From NCBI GenBank assembly GCA_937898375.1, contig CALEJX010000241.1, forward strand, positions 1-6,583: a stretch of DNA of 6,583 nt, in the 5' to 3' direction. Below, one piece after another: positions 1-3,084 of this stretch; the first letter of the stretch is position 1; every line of letters begins with the position of its first letter. This DNA comes from an uncultured Ruminococcus sp. GTDB lineage: Bacteria > Bacillota > Clostridia > Oscillospirales > Ruminococcaceae. The notes below the pieces were generated by a model, which was given only the letters and a program-made list of their open reading frames with translations, had not been told where the DNA came from and searched no databases. The translations under genes and the position numbers were made by a program.

Positions 1-2
1 AG

Positions 3-587
3 CGTGATGTAAAATACCGTGTCACAGCTATCGGCGACTCTATCACTCAGGGCTGTATGACAGACTTCATGGCATATGAGTTCTGGGCGGCAAGAATTGC
101 AAAAGAGCTTGGTTCTGATTATGCTTTCTGGAACTGCGGTCTAGGCTGGGCGAGAGCGAGCGATTGTGCACAGAAAGGCAACTGGCTTGGCAGAGCGCTC
201 AACAGCGACATCATGATAGTTGCATTCGGCACAAATGACATTGTTTCTGGAGAATACGGAGGAGACGGAGGAAACAATGCCGACGAGGTGAACGGATATA
301 TAAGCACTATCCTTGAGCAAACTCAGGTGGCAGGCTGCAAGACTATTTTGTTTAACGCTCCTCCACAAGATTATGACGAGGAACATGAAGCGGTGAGAAC
401 TGCACTTAACGATATGGAAAAGCAGACGGCTGAGAAATACGGCGCAGAGTATTTTGACTTTGCGGCACAGCTTTCAACACCTGAGAACCCGGCGGGTGCG
501 CTCTATGGCGGTCACCCTAATGGCGAGGGCGGCAAGGTCGTATGTGATGCGTTCATGAAACAATTCGCTGAGCTTTTCGGCAAATAA
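3..587 (+). CDS. SGNH/GDSL-family hydrolase (esterase/lipase-like), 5' end outside window
   Basis: This is the C-terminal 194 residues of a protein whose start lies before the window: the frame is open from base 3. The first block GDSITQG follows at 33-53, with the nucleophile Ser codon at 39-41. Later come a Gly block (NCGLG), the Asn block FGTND (Asn codon 234-236) and HPN near the end (His codon 513-515), the ordered blocks I, II, III and V of SGNH hydrolases. The family cleaves esters, often acetyl groups on polysaccharides or lipids; the substrate cannot be read here. Oddly, the residue three before the catalytic His, usually Asp (DxxH), is Tyr (YGGH, Tyr codon 504-506). An internal ATG at 57 falls after the GDS block, so it cannot be the true start. 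Whether a signal peptide or another domain precedes this part is unknown. The gene ends in its own terminator and seems unrelated to the iron genes that follow. Confidence 0.88.
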   Translation, partial: RDVKYRVTAIGDSITQGCMTDFMAYEFWAARIAKELGSDYAFWNCGLGWARASDCAQKGNWLGRALNSDIMIVAFGTNDIVSGEYGGDGGNNADEVNGYISTILEQTQVAGCKTILFNAPPQDYDEEHEAVRTALNDMEKQTAEKYGAEYFDFAAQLSTPENPAGALYGGHPNGEGGKVVCDAFMKQFAELFGK

Positions 588-600
588 TATTTGATTTTTT

Positions 601-639
601 ACGGCGTTGTGTCTTTTGGCACTGCGCCGTATTTTTTTT
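601..639 (+). terminator. Intrinsic terminator of the SGNH hydrolase gene
   Basis: ACGGCG at 601-606 pairs with CGCCGT at 625-630. An inner GTG/CAC pairing (609-611 with 620-622) continues the stem across a weak pair and a mismatch. Eight T follow at 632-639. It starts 13 bases after the stop codon, which is a standard position. Confidence 0.85.
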
Positions 640-706
640 GCAAAAGTATACCAAACATAATTTAAGATATGTAAGGCATATTATATATAGTATCTTTGAT
701 TTTGAC

Positions 707-722
707 ATGATTATTTTATCAT
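707..722. repeat. AT-rich dyad ATGAT-N6-ATCAT upstream of the DUF2325 promoter
   Basis: ATGAT (707-711) and ATCAT (718-722) form a 5-bp inverted repeat around TATTTT. It lies about 34 bases before the likely -35 box. It has the same 6-bp centre as the GTTAG dyads but a different word, with some likeness to Fur/PerR-type sites (TGAT...ATCA). The surroundings are very AT-rich, so it may be chance. Confidence 0.3.
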
Positions 723-755
723 ATGAAAAGTTTATATTTTTGACATAAGTTGCCC

Positions 756-785
756 TTGACAAACAGGGTTAGTTTATGCTAATAT
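756..785 (+). promoter_or_regulatory. Promoter of the DUF2325-DUF3793-flavodoxin operon
   Basis: A perfect -35 box TTGACA (756-761) is followed after 18 bp by TAATAT (780-785), a 4-of-6 match to the -10 consensus. TATAAA at 783-788 is a better word, but its 21-bp spacing is too long. Transcription would start near 792, so one dyad lies in the spacer and -10 and the next lies on the start site. This arrangement suggests repression. The feoA promoter at 2356 is built the same way. Confidence 0.7.
767..782. promoter_or_regulatory. Operator-like dyad A (TTAG-N6-CTAA) in promoter spacer
   Basis: TTAG (769-772) and CTAA (779-782) face each other across TTTATG, with GG before the left arm, giving a GGTTAG half site. 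The right half site is shorter, so the dyad is imperfect. It lies between the -35 and -10 boxes and overlaps the latter. A protein bound here should block RNA polymerase. Confidence 0.6.
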
Positions 786-790
786 AAATA

Positions 791-810
791 TGGTTAGGAA
801 ATGCTAACCA
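791..810. promoter_or_regulatory. Operator-like dyad B (TGGTTAG-N6-CTAACCA)
   Basis: Perfect 7-bp arms, TGGTTAG (791-797) and CTAACCA (804-810), flank GAAATG. The half sites GGTTAG/CTAACC are those of the DtxR/IdeR iron box, but the centre is 6 bp rather than 1 bp. The dyad covers the predicted start of transcription, about 25 bp centre to centre from dyad A. The transcript would therefore also begin with a small stem-loop. Confidence 0.75.
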
Positions 811-841
811 AAATCAATGGAAAGGAGGAGTTTAGAAAAGT

Positions 842-1144
842 ATGAGCGTTATTATAGTAGGTGGAAATGACCGTATGGCAACACGCTATAAGGATATCTG
901 CAAATCGTATGATTGCAAAGCTAAGGTATTCATAAAATATCCTACAGGCTTTGACAAGAAGATAGGCAGCCCTGATCTGGCAGTGGTGTTCACTGATACG
1001 GTGTCACACAAAATGCTTAATGGTCTTAATCAGAGGGCAAGCAAACTTGATTTTCCTGTGGCTATATGCCATTCATCGAGCTGTTCAGCTTTAAAAAATG
1101 TTTTAGAAAAGTTTTGTGCAAATAAGGGCGTTGTGAACGCTTAG
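842..1144 (+). CDS. DUF2325 domain protein
   Basis: A 100-residue soluble protein that I recognise as DUF2325 from its start IIVGGNDRM (4-12), the middle IGSPDLAVVFTDTVSHKM (41-58) and the end CHSSSCSALKNVLE (76-89). Its biochemical function is not known to me. The glycine-rich start after a beta strand suggests a nucleotide-binding-like alpha/beta fold (inference). It has five Cys (20, 25, 76, 81, 92) and His at 56 and 77, many for its size, so metal or redox chemistry is possible but unproven. The start is fixed by AAAGGAGGAG at 821-830, a slightly long 11 bases before the ATG. It is the first gene of an operon with DUF3793 and flavodoxin, under two iron-box-like dyads, which suggests a role in the response to low iron. 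Confidence 0.88.
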   Translation: MSVIIVGGNDRMATRYKDICKSYDCKAKVFIKYPTGFDKKIGSPDLAVVFTDTVSHKMLNGLNQRASKLDFPVAICHSSSCSALKNVLEKFCANKGVVNA

Positions 1145-1157
1145 TTTTAAATGGTAC

Positions 1158-1175
1158 GGTTAGGGATTTCTAACC
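1158..1175. promoter_or_regulatory. Operator-like dyad C before DUF3793 (GGTTAG-N6-CTAACC)
   Basis: Perfect 6-bp arms, GGTTAG (1158-1163) and CTAACC (1170-1175), flank GGATTT. The dyad fills the 43-base gap between the DUF2325 and DUF3793 genes and abuts the ribosome binding site AAAGGAGGG (1176-1184). No convincing promoter is visible here: TTGTGA at 1131 has no good -10 partner. It may be an internal operator, a roadblock, or an RNA stem-loop beside the ribosome binding site. Confidence 0.65.
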
Positions 1176-1187
1176 AAAGGAGGGACT

Positions 1188-1760
1188 ATGTCACAGTCTG
1201 AGCTGAGAAATTTTGAGAAAAGCATAGCTTATCATCTTGCTCCTGCAATGTTTGGGATAAAGCCTGCCTGTCTTATGTCAATGGAAAAGAACAAGGACGG
1301 GCTTGAAAAAAATGTCGAGCTTTTCAATAGCAGGGCATACACAAAGGGCATGAAGCTAACAGTGCTTTGCGAGTGCAAAAGTAGAAAGTTGCTTTTTCTC
1401 TATAATGAAAAGCTTTTATCTAATAGACTTGCAGACAACAGAGTAAGGATGCTTCTTGAAAGCTTTGGCTATGACGGCGATATGACCCTTGAACAGCAGC
1501 TTGAAAGGCTGTCTGAAAGAATATCCGCAAGCGGGGATTTTCCGCACGAGATAGGTCTGTTTCTGGGTTATCCTGTTGATGACGTGACAGGGTTTATACA
1601 GAATAAAGGAAGAAACTATCTTCTTTGCGGATATTGGAAAGTCTACTCTGACGAAAATAGAGCGAGACGAATTTTCAGCAATTATGACAAGTGCAGAAAT
1701 TATCTGTGTAATAAACTTGCTCAGGGCGAAAGCATTTACCAAGCCCTGAAAATTTCTTAG
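1188..1760 (+). CDS. DUF3793 family protein
   Basis: A 190-residue soluble protein that I recognise as DUF3793 from HLAPAMFGIKPA (16-27), FPHEIGLFLGYPVDDVTGFI (118-137) and CGYWKVY (147-153) near a C-terminal YDKCR (166-170). No enzymatic role is known to me. Cysteines stand at 28, 61 and 63 (a CEC pair), 147, 169 and 174, so metal binding is imaginable but not shown. There is no signal peptide or membrane segment. AAAGGAGGG at 1176-1184 lies very close before the ATG. The gene is sandwiched between DUF2325 and a flavodoxin, whose ribosome binding site overlaps its stop codon, so the three are probably one transcript. Codon use is rich in ATA and AT-ending codons, unlike feoB downstream. Confidence 0.88.
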   Translation: MSQSELRNFEKSIAYHLAPAMFGIKPACLMSMEKNKDGLEKNVELFNSRAYTKGMKLTVLCECKSRKLLFLYNEKLLSNRLADNRVRMLLESFGYDGDMTLEQQLERLSERISASGDFPHEIGLFLGYPVDDVTGFIQNKGRNYLLCGYWKVYSDENRARRIFSNYDKCRNYLCNKLAQGESIYQALKIS

Positions 1761-1772
1761 GAGGTAATCATA

Positions 1773-2180
1773 ATGAAAACAGCAGTAATTTATTGGAGCG
1801 GTACAGGCAACACAGAAGCTATGGCAAAGGCAGTGGCAGAGGGTGCAGGCGCAGAGTGCTTTGCAGTTTCTGAGTTCAGCGGCAGCATTGACGATTATGA
1901 CGCAATAGCTCTTGGATGCCCTGCAATGGGAGCAGAGGAGCTTGAGGACAGCGAGTTCGAGCCATTCTTCTCAGGCATCGAGGGCAAGCTCTCAGGTAAA
2001 AAGGTAGCGCTCTTTGGTTCATACGGCTGGGGCGACGGCGAGTGGATGCGTCAGTGGCAGGATAGAGTTACAGGCGACGGTGCAACACTTGTAAACGGCG
2101 AGGGACTTATCGTAAACGAAACTCCTGACGACGATGCACTTGCAAGCTGCAAGGCTTTGGGCGAGGCTCTTGCTAAGTAA
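1773..2180 (+). CDS. Short-chain flavodoxin
   Basis: A 135-residue flavodoxin, an FMN-bound electron carrier of the cytoplasm that replaces ferredoxin in many bacteria when iron is scarce. The FMN phosphate loop is SGTGNTE (9-15). The two flavin-facing loops are GCPAMGAEELED (48-59) and GSYGWGDGEWM (82-92), with Met52 and Trp86 matching Met56 and Trp90 of the clostridial flavodoxin of C. beijerinckii as I recall it. The residue after the Met-Gly of the first loop is Ala54, where that protein has Asp. The length fits the short-chain class. AGGAGGT (1760-1766) overlaps the DUF3793 stop codon, and the ATG follows 6 bases later, so translation is tightly coupled to the operon. Placement under iron-box-like dyads agrees with induction at low iron (inference). 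Confidence 0.93.
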   Translation: MKTAVIYWSGTGNTEAMAKAVAEGAGAECFAVSEFSGSIDDYDAIALGCPAMGAEELEDSEFEPFFSGIEGKLSGKKVALFGSYGWGDGEWMRQWQDRVTGDGATLVNGEGLIVNETPDDDALASCKALGEALAK

Positions 2181-2212
2181 GTTATCAAGTTAAAATGTAA
2201 TAATGTAAACTG

Positions 2213-2257
2213 CAAACGCAGGCAGAAAAGGCGGTTTTGCTTTTCTGCCTGCGTTTG
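2213..2257 (+). terminator. Strong hairpin after flavodoxin, without a T tract
   Basis: A perfect 18-bp stem pairs 2213-2230 (CAAACGCAGGCAGAAAAG) with 2240-2257 around a 9-base loop. It starts 32 bases after the flavodoxin stop codon. The usual run of T is missing: TGTGCGGCAG follows. It may end the operon less efficiently, protect the 3' end of the mRNA, or work in either direction. Calling it a terminator rests on position and stem strength only. Confidence 0.55.
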
Positions 2258-2261
2258 TGCG

Positions 2262-2277
2262 GCAGTACAGTTACTGC
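2262..2277. repeat. Short palindrome GCAGTA-N4-TACTGC
   Basis: GCAGTA (2262-2267) and TACTGC (2272-2277) pair around CAGT, five bases after the 18-bp hairpin. It could be a second small stem-loop of the operon end or a separate protein site. Nothing identifies it further. Confidence 0.35.
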
Positions 2278-2288
2278 AGCCTAACTAA

Positions 2289-2308
2289 AAGTTACCTGAA
2301 ACTAACTT
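2289..2308. promoter_or_regulatory. Imperfect dyad G (AAGTTAC-N6-CTAACTT) upstream of feo promoter
   Basis: Arms AAGTTAC (2289-2295) and CTAACTT (2302-2308) flank CTGAAA. Six of seven arm pairs match; the innermost left base is C where the family has G. The outer word resembles dyad F (AAAGTTAG/CTAACTTT). It lies about 48 bases before the -35 box, so it may be an auxiliary upstream site. Confidence 0.45.
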
Positions 2309-2355
2309 GTATTTTTGTGCAAGCTTACAAAATTGAAAAAGTGGCGCATTTAGTC

Positions 2356-2384
2356 TTGACAAATTCGGTTAGCCGTGCTAAACT
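2356..2384 (+). promoter_or_regulatory. Promoter of the feo operon
   Basis: TTGACA (2356-2361) is followed after 17 bp by TAAACT (2379-2384), a weak -10 box. TATATT at 2384-2389 is a better word, but 22 bp from the -35 is too far. Transcription would start near 2391. The layout TTGACAAA, GGTTAG in the spacer, GCTAA on the -10 and a full dyad on the start site repeats that of the promoter at 756. Confidence 0.65.
2367..2381. promoter_or_regulatory. Operator-like dyad D (GGTTAG-N5-CTAA) in feo promoter spacer
   Basis: GGTTAG (2367-2372) and CTAA (2378-2381) flank CCGTG. The centre is 5 bp here, one base shorter than in the other dyads. The site occupies the -35/-10 spacer and part of the -10 box, the counterpart of dyad A. 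Confidence 0.5.
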
Positions 2385-2391
2385 ATATTAC

Positions 2392-2411
2392 GGGTTAGAA
2401 TTTGCTAACCC
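2392..2411. promoter_or_regulatory. Operator-like dyad E (GGGTTAG-N6-CTAACCC)
   Basis: Perfect 7-bp arms, GGGTTAG (2392-2398) and CTAACCC (2405-2411), flank AATTTG. The dyad covers the predicted transcription start of the feo operon, matching the place of dyad B in the other operon. Confidence 0.75.
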
Positions 2412-2425
2412 TTTAAATAAGCTTG

Positions 2426-2447
2426 AAAGTTAGACAAATCTAACTTT
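2426..2447. promoter_or_regulatory. Operator-like dyad F (AAAGTTAG-N6-CTAACTTT)
   Basis: Perfect 8-bp arms at 2426-2433 and 2440-2447 flank ACAAAT, the longest arms of the family here. It lies in the 5' untranslated region of the feo mRNA, 35 bp centre to centre from dyad E and 30 bases before the feoA start. The core GTTAG-N6-CTAAC is kept while the outer bases differ from dyads B, C and E. Confidence 0.72.
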
Positions 2448-2477
2448 TGATACTGACAAAAGAACAGGAGGGTCTAA

Positions 2478-2690
2478 ATGATGCCGCTGACATTTGCAAA
2501 CGTAGGGGAAGAAAACATGATAAAGAAAGTAGGCGGAAAGCCTGAAACAAGAAAGTTTCTTGAAAATCTTGGCTTTGTCGCTGGAGGAATGGTAACGGTA
2601 GTAAGCACTATCGGCGGAAACGTTATCGTTAAGGTCAAGGAATCAAGAGTAGCTGTCTCAAAGGAAATGGCTGCGAAGATAATGGTATAG
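2478..2690 (+). CDS. feoA: FeoA, first copy (SH3-like ferrous iron transport protein)
   Basis: A 70-residue cytoplasmic protein of the FeoA family, small SH3-like proteins thought to interact with FeoB and aid Fe2+ uptake. Family features seen are FLENLGFVAGGMVTVVSTIGG (28-48), with the LGF turn and the GxxV strand, and the C-terminal SRVAVSKEMAAKIMV (56-70). AGGAGG (2466-2471) precedes two consecutive ATG codons; the first (2478) is 6 bases away and the second (2481) 9 bases, so either could be used. It is the first gene of the feo operon, behind dyads D, E and F. Its sequence differs clearly from the second FeoA, so the two are old paralogues rather than a recent duplication. Confidence 0.9.
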   Translation: MMPLTFANVGEENMIKKVGGKPETRKFLENLGFVAGGMVTVVSTIGGNVIVKVKESRVAVSKEMAAKIMV

Positions 2691-2691
2691 G

Positions 2692-2726
2692 AAACATATG
2701 GCGGTCAAGCCATAGAAAATATGTTT
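2692..2726 (+). repeat. Intercistronic stem-loop between the two feoA genes
   Basis: TATGGC (2697-2702) pairs with GCCATA (2709-2714) around a 6-base loop, and AAACA (2692-2696) pairs with TGTTT (2722-2726) outside it, leaving a bulge at 2715-2721. AAACATAT/ATATGTTT is an alternative pairing that competes with the inner stem. There is no T tract, so it is more likely an mRNA processing or stability element than a terminator. Confidence 0.45.
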
Positions 2727-2759
2727 GAAGATATTTTGTATAGTTAGGAGGATCAGATT

Positions 2760-2981
2760 ATGGCAACACTGAAAGAAGCTAAGATCGGTTCAACAGTTAC
2801 CGTGAAGAAGCTCAACGGCACTGGTGCTGTAAAGAGAAGGATCATGGATATGGGCATCACAAAGGGTGTCGAAGTCCATGTAAGAAAGGTCGCACCTTTG
2901 GGTGACCCTATCGAAGTAACAGTTAGAGGCTATGAGCTTTCGCTCAGAAAGGCTGACGCTGAGATGATCGAAACAGTCTGA
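2760..2981 (+). CDS. feoA: FeoA, second copy
   Basis: A 73-residue FeoA-family protein. It shows the usual order: an N-terminal strand (IGSTVTVKKLNGTG, 9-22), then KRRIMDMGITKGVEVHVRKVAPLGDPIEV (26-54, with the MGI turn and PLGDP), and the closing GYELSLRKADAEMIE (57-71). This copy follows the common FeoA pattern more closely than the first one. Such proteins act next to the FeoB GTPase in the cytoplasm. AGGAGG at 2746-2751 stands 8 bases before the ATG. The gene lies 69 bases after the first feoA and 103 bases before feoB, all on one strand, so a shared transcript is likely. Confidence 0.93.
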   Translation: MATLKEAKIGSTVTVKKLNGTGAVKRRIMDMGITKGVEVHVRKVAPLGDPIEVTVRGYELSLRKADAEMIETV

Positions 2982-3084
2982 TGCATAGTTCAGACAAACA
3001 GCAAAAATTTCATCGGCAGAGCTGATGTGTACTCAGAAAATGAGGATATATCAGAGTGCCGAAATTCTGAAAGGATCGAATCGT

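Noticed and set aside
1758..1773. Frameshift or fusion between DUF3793 and flavodoxin
   Set aside because: DUF3793 ends in its normal C-terminus, and the flavodoxin has its own ribosome binding site and normal start; this is simple tight operon packing.
2341..2477. Riboswitch or other structured leader before feoA
   Set aside because: The structure seen is explained by separate DNA-type dyads; no riboswitch core motif was recognised.
3025..3084. Longer FeoB starting at ATG 3025
   Set aside because: The extra 20 residues do not look like FeoB, there is no good ribosome binding site before 3025, and AAGGAT stands properly before ATG 3085.
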